Assembly: GCF_016461715.1 (NCBI RefSeq)
Contig: NZ_JAEMUI010000015.1
Location: 62,001-126,000 of the forward strand
From: Marinomonas spartinae
GTDB taxonomy: Bacteria; Pseudomonadota; Gammaproteobacteria; Pseudomonadales; Marinomonadaceae
Length of the DNA stretch: 64,000 bases
Reading direction: 5' to 3'
This document shows, one piece after another, positions 25,035 to 34,125 of this stretch (the stretch's first letter is position 1; each line of letters opens with the position of its first letter). A program made the translations under genes and the position numbers. The notes under the pieces were generated by a model. The model ran no database searches, was not told the origin of the DNA, and saw only the letters and a list, made by a program, of their open reading frames with translations.

Positions 25035-25661
25035 TTGTTGGTTAAAAATCAAGATATAAATGTTGTGATGTTTGATTTAGGGAATGTTCTCGTGGATCTT
25101 GGTAGTATCGAGCAGATGCATACCATGCTGAATACTCAAGGGGACATCACTGAGGTATGGCTAAAGTGGTTGACATCTCCTGCGGTTGCAGCGTTTGATT
25201 CTGGTCGTATTTCTTTCGATGAATTTGCCGAAAGGCTTCCTAAAGAGGTCGGTACGGATATGGATAAGGAGACTTTTAAGGCGCGTTTTAAAGCATGGCC
25301 TAAGCAATTATTCGATGGTGCCCTTGCTTTGGTTGATTCGGTCAAGCCCCATTATCACAGGGCGATTTTATCGAATACGAATGCTGCCCATTGGCCTCGA
25401 TTGATGAATGAGATGGAGCTAGCGGGGCATTTTCATAGTTACTTTGCGTCCCATTTGATTGGGGAAGTGAAGCCTGATCCTAGTCTTTATCGGCATATCT
25501 TAAATGCATTACAGGTCTTGCCTGAGAGCATATTATTTGTGGATGATAATCAGGTAAACGTTGATGCAGCAAAAGCCTTAGGTATACAAGCTCATTTAGC
25601 TCGAGGTGTTGAAGAGGCGAAATCGGTGTTGAGTTCCTATAATGTATTATTGGGGCAATAA
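25035..25661 (+). CDS. HAD-superfamily hydrolase (IA, variant 3)
   Basis: A 208-residue phosphatase. Motif I is VVMFDLGNVLVDL, motif II is AILSNTNAAHW, the motif III lysine is in GEVKPDPSLYRHIL, and motif IV is ILFVDDNQVNVDAA. All four are intact. The DLGNVL form with SNTN groups it with YihX-like phosphatases of sugar phosphates. No ATG fits ahead of the fold, so TTG 25035 or 25038 is the probable start. It is divergent from the TRAP operon. Confidence 0.87.
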   Translation: MLVKNQDINVVMFDLGNVLVDLGSIEQMHTMLNTQGDITEVWLKWLTSPAVAAFDSGRISFDEFAERLPKEVGTDMDKETFKARFKAWPKQLFDGALALVDSVKPHYHRAILSNTNAAHWPRLMNEMELAGHFHSYFASHLIGEVKPDPSLYRHILNALQVLPESILFVDDNQVNVDAAKALGIQAHLARGVEEAKSVLSSYNVLLGQ

Positions 25662-25754
25662 ACATTATGCTATTAACAACCGAAGCGTATCTCTTCCCTG
25701 TTTCTAGAGTAAGTCTGGTGTGGGGTAAAATAATAACTTTAATAGGGTGTTTTT

Positions 25755-26495
25755 ATGCGAACTTTTGACGGACGATCTTCTGGTATTTATTCTCGCTCTC
25801 GACCGACGTACCCAGCGGAGTTGTACTATTGGTTATCCCAGCAGGTTAGAAATACGGATGTGGTTTGGGATTCTGCCTGTGGCACTGGGCAGGCAGCCAT
25901 TGACCTTGCGGCGTATTTTGATCGAGTGGAAGCCTCGGATATCAGTGAGTCACAAATTGCCGAAGCGACCCCCCATCGAAAGGTCAATTATCAGGTGTTC
26001 CCGTCTGAAAAAACGCATTATCCAGATAACTATTTTGACGCGATTTGCGTCGGTCATGCCCTGCATTGGTTTCATCTTGAGGCGTTCTGGCAAGAAGTGA
26101 AGAGAGTAATAAAACCGGGTGGGTTATTTGTTTGTTGGGGGTATAACTGGCTCCAAGTTGGAGAGCAAGAGGATGCGGTGATTGCTCAGCATGTGCTGCC
26201 TCATCTTTCTTCTTATTGGCCACAAGAAAGCCGTTTGCTTTGGGAGCAGTATAAAGATATTCATTTCCCTTATGAGCCCATTGAAACCCCTTCGTTCGAT
26301 TTGCAGTGTAATTGGACCATGCCTCAAACCATGGATTTTATGCGCACTTGGACGGCCTCTCAGTTGCGTATTCAAGACAAAGGTGATGATTTTTTGGTAC
26401 AGGCTAACCAAATTCTATCTACTGTCTGGAAAAACCCAACTCAAAAGAAACGCATCACCTTACCTTTTTTTGTAAAAGCGGGAAAAATTAGATAA
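25755..26495 (+). CDS. Class I SAM-dependent methyltransferase
   Basis: A 246-residue methyltransferase. Motif I is VVWDSACGTGQAAIDLA (about residues 35-51), the acidic loop VEASDISESQI follows, and the motif-4 region is NYFDAICVGHALHWF. RVIKPGGLFVCWGY is post-motif II. It resembles the trans-aconitate/UbiE-like group, but the acceptor cannot be read. The gene stands alone between the HAD and LacI-operon genes. Confidence 0.88.
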   Translation: MRTFDGRSSGIYSRSRPTYPAELYYWLSQQVRNTDVVWDSACGTGQAAIDLAAYFDRVEASDISESQIAEATPHRKVNYQVFPSEKTHYPDNYFDAICVGHALHWFHLEAFWQEVKRVIKPGGLFVCWGYNWLQVGEQEDAVIAQHVLPHLSSYWPQESRLLWEQYKDIHFPYEPIETPSFDLQCNWTMPQTMDFMRTWTASQLRIQDKGDDFLVQANQILSTVWKNPTQKKRITLPFFVKAGKIR

Positions 26496-26605
26496 CCTGA
26501 ATCCATTAACTTATGGGTGCAGTTTTAATGTTTTTAAACATAGTGTTCGTTCAGTAGGGTATCGTCGTAAAAGCACTTTTAATACTGGTTAACTATGTGT
26601 ACTGG

Positions 26606-27628
26606 CTAGCGCTGAGTGCTTTTTCGATGACGAATACTATTACGCCATGTTAACGGAGCGTTAAAGGTTCGGGTTTCTGCTTTTCGATGATTATCGAGCG
26701 CACTTTCTAATAATTCGCTGATGGCGTCGGCTATTTCACTAAGTGGTTGAGAAAAGGTAGTCAATTGATAACCGTACCAGCCAGCTTGCTCGATGTTATC
26801 GAAGCCTAATACGCACAAATCTTCAGGGATTCTCAGTCCAAATTCGTGGCGAGCGACATCCATAAACCCGCAGGCAATTAAATCCGTCACACAGAATACA
26901 CCGTCTATTGGAGTATCTCTAGACAGTAATTGCCTCGCTGATAGAGCGCCAGTTTCGTAGCTGGTGGGACCATCACGTCGTAATTCGCAAGCTCGGCCCG
27001 AGTCTTTTACTGCTTGGATAAAAACATTCTCTCGCTTAATCAAACTTGGAGATTGTATCGTCGAGGAGACGACGGCAAAGTGTTGACAACCTGCCTCAGC
27101 CATTAACTGATATGCTTCAATGATAGCTGCTTGAACATTGACGGTAATGTGATCGGGGCCTTCGAATTGCCCCTCACGATTGACTAATATGACATGCTGC
27201 CCTGCCTGCAGGCAGGTTTCAATTAATGAAGCGGGTGGGGTGCCAGACAGAACAATGGTTGCGGAGGCTCGGTAATTGAGGGTTTGCCGAATCGCGTCGG
27301 TGGAGCTATCTTGGTCACCAGAACTGTTAATCACCATAACCGCCCGCCCGGCTTCTTGCAGGCGTTTTGTGATGGCATTCAATAAGCTAGCTTGATAAGG
27401 CGCTTTTAAATCTGCTCCTAAAATACAAACGGGACGGCTGCGCTCATTGGATAGTCCTCGGGCTAAGTGGTTGACATGATAGTTCAACTCTTTTGCCGCT
27501 TTCAACACTCGTTCCCGAGTCGCCGCCGATACACTGGCCCCTGGGGTGAACGTGCGAGAGACTGCAGAGCGGGACACGCCCGCCAACTTTGCGACTTGTG
27601 TCGCATTGGCAATATTCTTTACCGACAT
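26606..27628 (-). CDS. LacI-family regulator of the phosphatase-ABC operon
   Basis: A 340-residue repressor with the N-terminal HTH and hinge (VAKLAGVSRSAVSRTFTPG, then RERVLKAAKELNYHVN) and a periplasmic-binding-protein-like ligand domain at about residues 62-330. It is the last gene of a minus-strand operon whose others encode an ABC importer, an IMPase-like enzyme and a protein phosphatase, with a gap of only 39 bp to the gene before. It should respond to the imported compound or its product. No clear palindromic operator was found ahead of the operon. Confidence 0.9.
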   Translation of the reverse strand: MSVKNIANATQVAKLAGVSRSAVSRTFTPGASVSAATRERVLKAAKELNYHVNHLARGLSNERSRPVCILGADLKAPYQASLLNAITKRLQEAGRAVMVINSSGDQDSSTDAIRQTLNYRASATIVLSGTPPASLIETCLQAGQHVILVNREGQFEGPDHITVNVQAAIIEAYQLMAEAGCQHFAVVSSTIQSPSLIKRENVFIQAVKDSGRACELRRDGPTSYETGALSARQLLSRDTPIDGVFCVTDLIACGFMDVARHEFGLRIPEDLCVLGFDNIEQAGWYGYQLTTFSQPLSEIADAISELLESALDNHRKAETRTFNAPLTWRNSIRHRKSTQR

Positions 27629-27667
27629 ACAAGTTAACCGTTATTACGTTTGATTATACTGTTTAGG

Positions 27668-28318
27668 TTATTCGTCATTGGCATCAAAATCGACCTCTCG
27701 GAGTCGCTTTTCCATTTTTACGGCCCGTTCCGCCAAGCGAATGAGTTCTGGTTTAGGGGTTTCATACCATTCATCAGGGTGAAGTTCACGCTTCTCACGA
27801 ATATGGTTGATAGCGGCCTCCAAGGTCGGGTAGCGTTCTGGCATTTCTAAATGCAAAAATAAGGCGACGACTGTGACGGAGCGACTCCGGCCGCCACGGC
27901 AGTTAACCAAAATATTGCCTTTTTCTCGAACCTTGTAGGAGGGTTTTACTGGTAAGACTTGTTGCAAAGACGAACGCATTAAGTAATACGCTGCTAACAT
28001 CAAGGTGTCTGGATTACCTGGTCCATCAATTAAGCCGACTTTATAGTAGCGCACTTGGCTTGATCCATATTGATGCAAATGCTCTGGAATGTTGTCTTCT
28101 GTATAGTGCACCATGTTAATGTCTAGATTCACGGCGCAGTTAAGCACGACTTTAATATTGTGTTTTTCGAGTAATAAGGGGTCGGCGACTCCCGTTGAGC
28201 CACCAATATAGACATCGATACCCCAGCCCGGGATATTGCTTTCAATTAAGCTTATTGGCGGGCGTGGGTAATGAGGTGCTTTCTTCTTAGCTTTTTGCGT
28301 GTTGTCTGGTGCTGTCAT
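27668..28318 (-). CDS. Dual-specificity-type phosphatase
   Basis: A 216-residue protein with the DSP fold. The catalytic loop is VNCRGGRSRSVTV: nucleophilic Cys, five residues, then Arg, then Ser. Asn replaces the usual His before the cysteine. The N-terminal DVYIGGSTGVADPLLLEKH is the recognition strand. Substrate may be a phosphoprotein or a small phosphorylated compound; its place between an IMPase gene and a regulator within an importer operon favours the second. Confidence 0.85.
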   Translation of the reverse strand: MTAPDNTQKAKKKAPHYPRPPISLIESNIPGWGIDVYIGGSTGVADPLLLEKHNIKVVLNCAVNLDINMVHYTEDNIPEHLHQYGSSQVRYYKVGLIDGPGNPDTLMLAAYYLMRSSLQQVLPVKPSYKVREKGNILVNCRGGRSRSVTVVALFLHLEMPERYPTLEAAINHIREKRELHPDEWYETPKPELIRLAERAVKMEKRLREVDFDANDE

Positions 28319-28344
28319 GTGTTGTCTCTTGAAGCATTCCCAAT

Positions 28345-28370
28345 TCCCTCCCCTTTATTAAGGGGAGGGA
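28345..28370. repeat. CCCTCCCC palindromic repeat (single unit)
   Basis: TCCCTCCCCTT (28345-28355) and AAGGGGAGGGA (28360-28370) form a perfect hairpin in the 59-bp gap between the IMPase and DSP genes of the operon. The same core occurs as a double unit at 50949-51047. It will be transcribed and probably slows decay or transcription at that point. Confidence 0.75.
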
Positions 28371-28377
28371 GAGGAGG

Positions 28378-29184
28378 TTAATAGGCTCTTAATTCAATAC
28401 TGCTTGCTTTGGAGATAGCGTCGGCCAATGCGTTGGTTGTCGCAATAATGGGGCCACCATTGACAATCTCGTCATGGCTTTTAGGGAATTTACCAATTCT
28501 GCCACCCGCTTCTTCTACCATGAGAAGTCCGGCCAAGCAGTCCCAAGCTTGCATATGTTGTTCTACGTATCCGTCTGTGCGACCTTCGGCAACCCAAGCA
28601 AGGCCGAGGGCGCCAGAGGCGCCCCGACGAATATTGACCCCCGTTTGAAGCAGTGAGTTGGTTATATCGAGAAACGTTTGTATTGAGAGACGATTGGACC
28701 AGCCTAATTCGATGGTGGCACTTGCCATACTTTGCATGTTTGAGACACGTATAGGTTGATCGTTTTTGGTGACATAGCGACCACGACGAACACGGTAGAG
28801 TTCATTGCTGGCGGGGTTATAGATGGCTCCGAGATGAGTGATGCCTCGATGAACGAACGCAATAGACACACAAAAATGCTCAATACCTCGAGCAAAATTG
28901 GCGGTGCCGTCAATGGGGTCAACGACCCAGAGAGAGGGCGTTTCAACAGACCCCCCCGTTTCTTCTCCAAACAGTCCATCGTGTGGAAATTGGTTGAACA
29001 GGGCATCACGAATGTATTCTTCTACTAAGGCATCTGCTTCCGTTAGAAAGTCTTGTTGGCCTTTTAGGGTGAAATCTCCTTGGCGGCGGCTTTTGAAATG
29101 TTGTAGAGCCAAATTACCCGCTTTTTGGATGATGTTTTTTAGCGCTATTTCCCGTGTTGTTATATCGTCTATCATTTGGTTCAT
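28378..29184 (-). CDS. Inositol-monophosphatase-family phosphatase
   Basis: A 268-residue metal-dependent phosphatase. E74/E75 in FGEETGG, D89-P-I-D92-G-T94 and W214-D215 in QAWDCLAGLLMVEEAGG are the three metal-binding motifs. Members dephosphorylate inositol phosphate, fructose bisphosphate, histidinol phosphate or nucleotide 3'-phosphates. Being in an operon with an ABC importer and a DSP, it likely acts on the imported phosphate ester. ATG 29184 is preceded by AAGGAC. Confidence 0.9.
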   Translation of the reverse strand: MNQMIDDITTREIALKNIIQKAGNLALQHFKSRRQGDFTLKGQQDFLTEADALVEEYIRDALFNQFPHDGLFGEETGGSVETPSLWVVDPIDGTANFARGIEHFCVSIAFVHRGITHLGAIYNPASNELYRVRRGRYVTKNDQPIRVSNMQSMASATIELGWSNRLSIQTFLDITNSLLQTGVNIRRGASGALGLAWVAEGRTDGYVEQHMQAWDCLAGLLMVEEAGGRIGKFPKSHDEIVNGGPIIATTNALADAISKASSIELRAY

Positions 29185-29240
29185 GTCCTTAATGATGCCT
29201 AGAAAAAAGGGAATGAGGGAGTCCCATTCTCAGTAAATAA

Positions 29241-30359
29241 TTATTTGTGATAGCTCAAGCTCCAAAGATCTTGCCAGTCTTGGCGACTTTGCCAATCTGA
29301 ATCGGCACTGGAAGCCTCATATCCCATGATTTGATTACGTACCTTGCCAACGCCGGATGGTTCGTTTTTGGGCAGGCTAACAGTTTGGTTGGTCGACATT
29401 TTGCCATCGATGCTTTGCGGTGCGATGCCTTGCGCTGTCATTACGTAATGGATAAAGAGCTTGGCGGCATTTGGACTTTGAGACCCTTTGACAATCAGTC
29501 CTAGGGTTGGGTAACTCCAGCCACTAAAAGGGACCATATTTTTGCATAAGCCCAGTTTCATTCCATCTTTGTTTTTCCGAAACTTAGCGGTACTGATTAA
29601 ACCGACAAAACTGTTGGTGACATCTGGTGCACCAATGGCCGCAGCGGCAGCAGTATCTGAGCTGGTTAACAGAGGACCATTTTCTGCGAGTGCCTTGACA
29701 AACGCGGCCGTCGCACTGCTCTCGTCGGTTTTTAATGGTTTGCCAAATTCTGCCTGGTAGGCAGCGGCTACGGCCTTGTCATGATGGGTAGCCATTTGGT
29801 TAAACCAGTCGGTATAAGCGGGCTTGCCTAATGGGTCTTGCATGGCAACTTTACCACGCCATTTAGGTTCGGTTAATTGCCATATATTGGTGATCGGGCA
29901 AGTTTTATACAGTTTGGTGTTGTATGCCCAGACATTGGGAGCAAGTACGACGGTTAGCGGGTGTTGGTAGTTGGCAGGAATGTGTTTCGCCAAGTCCGGT
30001 GGTACCCAGCTTTCTACATAGCCTTTAGAGAGCAGCTGCTCGATGCCTGCTGGTGCATCTTCCAATAATATGACACCAGTTTTGACATTATGAGCTCTGG
30101 CTTCACGGGAGACTATTTCTAAAATCTGTGGAGCTTTGGCTTTGACTCCTGTCGCTTGCAGATCGTATTTTTTGTCAAACGCTTTGGCTTGTTTAACGAT
30201 CTTACCTGTTGAGGCATATACGATAAGAGGCGGTTCTTTTTGGGCCGCTTCGATCAAGGCTTGTAAGTCAAATGAATCAGCAGCAAATGCAGATACAGAA
30301 GATACTGACAGCAGGCCAGTGGCTAAAGCGGTCAATCCGTTTTTTGTTGATAATTTCAT
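29241..30359 (-). CDS. ABC substrate-binding protein (AfuA/FbpA-like)
   Basis: A 372-residue periplasmic protein with a signal peptide (cleavage near AFA-ADS, residue 28). The mature fold is that of class II binding proteins of the ferric/AfuA cluster: PPLIVYASTG at the start, VWAYNTKLY and PKWRGKVAMQDPLGKPAY in the middle. In Actinobacillus AfuA binds hexose phosphates rather than iron, and the phosphatases in this operon suggest likewise. ATG 30359 is preferred, because AGGAG directly abuts the upstream ATG at 30365. Confidence 0.87.
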   Translation of the reverse strand: MKLSTKNGLTALATGLLSVSSVSAFAADSFDLQALIEAAQKEPPLIVYASTGKIVKQAKAFDKKYDLQATGVKAKAPQILEIVSREARAHNVKTGVILLEDAPAGIEQLLSKGYVESWVPPDLAKHIPANYQHPLTVVLAPNVWAYNTKLYKTCPITNIWQLTEPKWRGKVAMQDPLGKPAYTDWFNQMATHHDKAVAAAYQAEFGKPLKTDESSATAAFVKALAENGPLLTSSDTAAAAAIGAPDVTNSFVGLISTAKFRKNKDGMKLGLCKNMVPFSGWSYPTLGLIVKGSQSPNAAKLFIHYVMTAQGIAPQSIDGKMSTNQTVSLPKNEPSGVGKVRNQIMGYEASSADSDWQSRQDWQDLWSLSYHK

Positions 30360-30388
30360 GGTCATCTCCTAGGTCTAAGGTTGAAGGT

Positions 30389-31579
30389 CTATACCCTGTG
30401 ATTCACTGGCTGATTAAGTGGGTGATGGGGCTCAAAGGTACGCTTGGATTTGAGTTGATTGGATCGATTTAGTCGTTTTAGGGGCTCATCTTGGAGCGTA
30501 TCGATCGTTAGTCGACGGTGGTTTTGAGCGAAAAAGTGCAAAGCTTGTGCTGGTAAAAAGGCATTAACTTGTTCCTGCACACGCCAGGATGGGCGCTGTT
30601 GTGTTGAGTGGAACAGACGGCTGCTACCATAACTTAACTCAATGACCCAGCTGCCACCTGTTGGCATGATGTTTTCTATGGTCATTGGAATGGTATGACT
30701 ATGTGGCCGGTCACTTAAGACAATTTCTTCTGGGCGGATACAGCAGGTGTCTGCATGCGCGCATTCAGGTAGTCGTGCGAGGATATGATCCGCCACTTTG
30801 TCGAGGGAGTCGGTTGCTTTGCTAAGTTCGATCATATTGATCTTGGGGTTCCCGATAAATTCGGCAACAAAGCGATTTTGCGGCGTTGCGTAGATTTCAT
30901 CGGGGGTGCCGATTTGCTGTAGCGTGCCTTTGTCCATTACAGCGATGGTATTGGCAAGCGTCATGGCTTCCCACTGATCGTGGCTGACGAATACAATAGT
31001 GGTGCCGAATGTTTCGTGAATGCGGCGTAATTCGGCTCGCATTTCTAGGCGCAGTGTGGCGTCTAAGTTGGAAAGTGGCTCATCTAATAGCAAGATACCT
31101 GGATTCACCGCTAGCATGCGAGCTAAGGCAACACGTTGCTGTTGCCCACCGGAAAGTTGTGATGGGTAACGGTTTGCGTATTCCGCGATGCGCAGCTTTT
31201 CCATAACATCTTGGCAGCGCGCGCGGCGTTCTTCTGCTGGTAGCTTTTGTATACGCAAGCCAAAGTCCACATTGCGTTCCACAGTCATATGAGGCCAAAG
31301 TGCATAGTTTTGGAACACTAAGCCAATCTGACGTTGTTCTGGGGGGGTAAAGTGCGACTTATTGACGGAGTCAACGACTGAACCTCCTAGTACGATTTCC
31401 CCTGAGCTGGCGTGCTCAATGCCTGCGATCATTCGTAAAATCGTGGTTTTGCCACAACCAGAAGGGCCAAGTAAGCACATAAACTCGCCATCGGCGATTG
31501 TGATATTGATGTTGTTGACCGCTGGTGCAGCATTCTTTCCATAGGTTTTTGTTAAATTTTTCAGTTCGATAGTTGGCAT
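30389..31579 (-). CDS. ABC transporter ATPase (AfuC/FbpC-like)
   Basis: A 396-residue ATPase with Walker A GPSGCGKTT, signature LSGGQQQRVALAR, Walker B LLLDEPLSNLD and the switch histidine in FVSHDQWEA. The C-terminal part (about 240-350) is an OB/TOBE regulatory domain; the last 40 residues are basic and unlike the usual end. It powers import with the fused permease; its start lies one base from the permease stop, so translation is probably coupled. Confidence 0.93.
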   Translation of the reverse strand: MPTIELKNLTKTYGKNAAPAVNNINITIADGEFMCLLGPSGCGKTTILRMIAGIEHASSGEIVLGGSVVDSVNKSHFTPPEQRQIGLVFQNYALWPHMTVERNVDFGLRIQKLPAEERRARCQDVMEKLRIAEYANRYPSQLSGGQQQRVALARMLAVNPGILLLDEPLSNLDATLRLEMRAELRRIHETFGTTIVFVSHDQWEAMTLANTIAVMDKGTLQQIGTPDEIYATPQNRFVAEFIGNPKINMIELSKATDSLDKVADHILARLPECAHADTCCIRPEEIVLSDRPHSHTIPMTIENIMPTGGSWVIELSYGSSRLFHSTQQRPSWRVQEQVNAFLPAQALHFFAQNHRRLTIDTLQDEPLKRLNRSNQLKSKRTFEPHHPLNQPVNHRV

Positions 31580-31580
31580 A

Positions 31581-33410
31581 TTAGCTCTCCAGACCTTGGG
31601 CCAAGTGGGTACCAGAGATCCGTTGGATCAATAGGGTGCCAAACCAAGCAATCAGGGCAATCATGAAGACGACGGCATTGGCCGCTTGGTCATAGTTGTA
31701 GTCGAGTAGGCGAAGGGAATAGGTGGTAAGAACATCGGTTGAAGGAACCGCTAAAATAATAAATAAACTGACACCTTTAATACCGGATATGAAAGGTAAA
31801 AGAATGCCTGTTGCCAATGGCCCAGCTTGAATGGGAACGATGATTTTACGCATGCGAGTGAACCAGCTAGCTCCGGCGATGCGAGCGGCTTCTTCAGGTT
31901 CTTTGCCGAGTTGTGTCATCGCCGCGATGCCTGAACGACTGGCAAAGGGCATTTTTTCAGCAATAAGCGCGATAATGAGTAATATTGGGGTGCCGTAAAG
32001 AGCTGGAATAGGGCCACGAGCCACAGCAAACAATGATAGAAAGGCCGCCGCAAAGGCAATCCCTGGAACCAAATAGGGCATAAAGGTAATGTGGCGTAAA
32101 AAGCCGCTGACACCACGGAATGAACAGCGTGTTACAGCGTAACCCACCAGTAAACCTAAGATGCCAGAGCATAGAGAGGCGATGCCCACAATGAAGATGG
32201 TATTCCATGTGGCTTGCCAAAATTCTGGAGTGAACAAAATACCATTTCGCAGGGCGACGGTTGTTAGGTTGTGTCCTATCCAAAAATCGAAGGTGAAATT
32301 GCTTAGGGTGAAGCGGCCAGGCAAGGTCATGATGGTTGATAAAAATAAGGTGACCAGTGGGATCACCATACCGATAAGCATAAACGCCATAGGAATACTG
32401 GCAGCAATCACACGTAATTTGCCAAGGGAAATTTGGCGATCCATATTGCCTTTACCGCCCACAGTCACAAAACGGCGCGCCTCACGCATCATGCGCATAT
32501 CAATAAGCAAGGTGATAACACCAATGATCATAATGACGGCCGCAAGAACAGCGGCAACACCATTTTGGCGAGAATCAAGGGATCGATACAGACCCGTTGA
32601 CAGGGTGTCGTAATGGACAGGTAAGCCGAGGATGTAGGGCACGGCAAATTCGCCTATGCAGTCGGCAAAAATCAGCAAACCGGCGGACATAAGTGCTGGA
32701 CGCACTAGGGGTAAAATGATGGAGAAGGCAATGGTGCGACGAGGTGCACCTAAAATGCGGGCACAGTCTTCCATTTGTACATCTAAACGAGTTAGCGCAT
32801 TGCCAACAATTAAAATGACCAGTGGTGTATAGTGTAAAATTAAAATAACAACAATTGGAAAAAAGCCATAGGCGAGCCAATTAGGTGTGTGAAAACCTAA
32901 TGCTTCCAGCCACCCAGGTTGGCCCCCGATAGTGCGGTTTTTAAAGATGGTTGTCCATGCCATGGCAAATGTCCATGACGGGAGCATAAAAGGGACAATC
33001 AAAGCACTGGCAAACCACCTACGGCCTGCCATATTGGTCCGATTGATCAGCCAGGCCAGTGTTACGCCTAAGGCTAAAGAGCATGCCACGGTACCAAGGG
33101 CGATTGTTAGGGTGTTGTAAAGCGGTGTCCAAAGGATAATCTCTGACATACGTGACATAAAAGCGCGTGTCAGATAGTAGAGGGTGAAAGCACCTTCATC
33201 TTGATGGGTGCGCCCTGCATCGCCAGTATGGACAAAAATGGCATCAAGTAATATGGAGATAACAGGAGCCAGAATCAAATAGGCAAAGCAAGCCGTTAAT
33301 ATAAAGGCGATGACATTGGCGGGCTCATGCCTGCTAACAGCGATGGAATGGCGAACTCTTAGCCACCAGTCTGGCTTTAAATGATGATGTGTTTCAACTG
33401 GCAACGGCAT
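31581..33410 (-). CDS. Fused ABC permease (AfuB/FbpB-like)
   Basis: A 609-residue membrane protein with about twelve helices in two homologous halves, each with an EAA loop: EDCARILGAPRRTIAFS near residue 217 and EEAARIAGASWFTRMRK near 512. Two fused permease domains are typical of the ferric/AfuB class. It is the first gene of the six-gene operon: permease, ATPase, binding protein, IMPase, DSP, LacI. ATG 33410 is used, with only GGGAAAA ahead. Confidence 0.92.
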   Translation of the reverse strand: MPLPVETHHHLKPDWWLRVRHSIAVSRHEPANVIAFILTACFAYLILAPVISILLDAIFVHTGDAGRTHQDEGAFTLYYLTRAFMSRMSEIILWTPLYNTLTIALGTVACSLALGVTLAWLINRTNMAGRRWFASALIVPFMLPSWTFAMAWTTIFKNRTIGGQPGWLEALGFHTPNWLAYGFFPIVVILILHYTPLVILIVGNALTRLDVQMEDCARILGAPRRTIAFSIILPLVRPALMSAGLLIFADCIGEFAVPYILGLPVHYDTLSTGLYRSLDSRQNGVAAVLAAVIMIIGVITLLIDMRMMREARRFVTVGGKGNMDRQISLGKLRVIAASIPMAFMLIGMVIPLVTLFLSTIMTLPGRFTLSNFTFDFWIGHNLTTVALRNGILFTPEFWQATWNTIFIVGIASLCSGILGLLVGYAVTRCSFRGVSGFLRHITFMPYLVPGIAFAAAFLSLFAVARGPIPALYGTPILLIIALIAEKMPFASRSGIAAMTQLGKEPEEAARIAGASWFTRMRKIIVPIQAGPLATGILLPFISGIKGVSLFIILAVPSTDVLTTYSLRLLDYNYDQAANAVVFMIALIAWFGTLLIQRISGTHLAQGLES

Positions 33411-33644
33411 GGTGTTTTCCCTTATTGCTTAATTCACGGCAATCACCATAGAGGGATTATGTTACAAGGAGGTGACGCTTTTGCGCCTATGTGCAAAATG
33501 CTGATATTGACACTTCATACATATGAATTTAGGGGAGATAAAGCATTAAAAATCATAGATTTATAGAGTGTTTTTGTCTTTTATGAACTTTTTGTTATAT
33601 TTTTGAACACTGATGAGCGTGATCGCGATATAAGGAGAGTATTG

Positions 33645-34097
33645 ATGGAGAGGATTAAAAATTTTGTTCAATTGACGCCACTTATTGCGACAGGGGGACA
33701 ACCAAAGGCAGAACAGTTTCCGAAAATTGCAGAACAGGGTTATGACTATGTTATTAACCTTGGTATGCCTGATCATCCAGACGCGGTTTTGGAAGAAGAT
33801 CGATTGGTCAGTGAATTAGGAATGAACTATATTCATATTCCGGTAAAATTTGATGCGCCGTCTAAAAAGCAAGTAGCGTTCTTCTGTCAATTGCTCTCTT
33901 CGCTAAACACTCAGAAAATATTTGTGCATTGCATTATGAATTACCGTGTTTCGGCGTTCATGTATCATTATTTTACCAAGGTTGAAAAACGCTCTGAACA
34001 AGCGTCTAAATCCATTATGTTCGAGCGTTGGGATATTAACCCTGTGTGGCAAGACATGCTGAAGTGGTCAGCCGAAGATCTTGGTTTGACTCGCTGA
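33645..34097 (+). CDS. Small protein-tyrosine-phosphatase-like protein (C-X4-R)
   Basis: A 150-residue protein from ATG 33645, which has AAGGAGAG in front; an upstream TTG is less likely. The catalytic loop is VHCIMNYRVSAF: the cysteine and arginine are separated by four residues, not the five of classical PTPs. C-X4-R also occurs in DUF442/BLH proteins and rhodaneses. TPLIATGGQPKAEQFPKI at the start is the BLH/DUF442-like N-terminal strand. It diverges from the phosphatase-ABC operon. Whether it removes phosphate or acts as a sulfur transferase is open. Confidence 0.82.
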   Translation: MERIKNFVQLTPLIATGGQPKAEQFPKIAEQGYDYVINLGMPDHPDAVLEEDRLVSELGMNYIHIPVKFDAPSKKQVAFFCQLLSSLNTQKIFVHCIMNYRVSAFMYHYFTKVEKRSEQASKSIMFERWDINPVWQDMLKWSAEDLGLTR

Positions 34098-34119
34098 CAG
34101 CCTGAGTTGCCTCAGGCTG
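34098..34119. terminator. Hairpin between convergent genes
   Basis: CAGCCTGAG and CTCAGGCTG with a TTGC loop follow the stop of the phosphatase gene and face the end of glgX. Confidence 0.7.
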
Positions 34120-34125
34120 ATTCTG

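Noticed and set aside
33411-33602. Possible Pho box ahead of the phosphatase-ABC operon
   Set aside because: TGTCA and TTGTC-like pieces occur, but no pair has the 11-base repeat period, so no PhoB site can be supported there.
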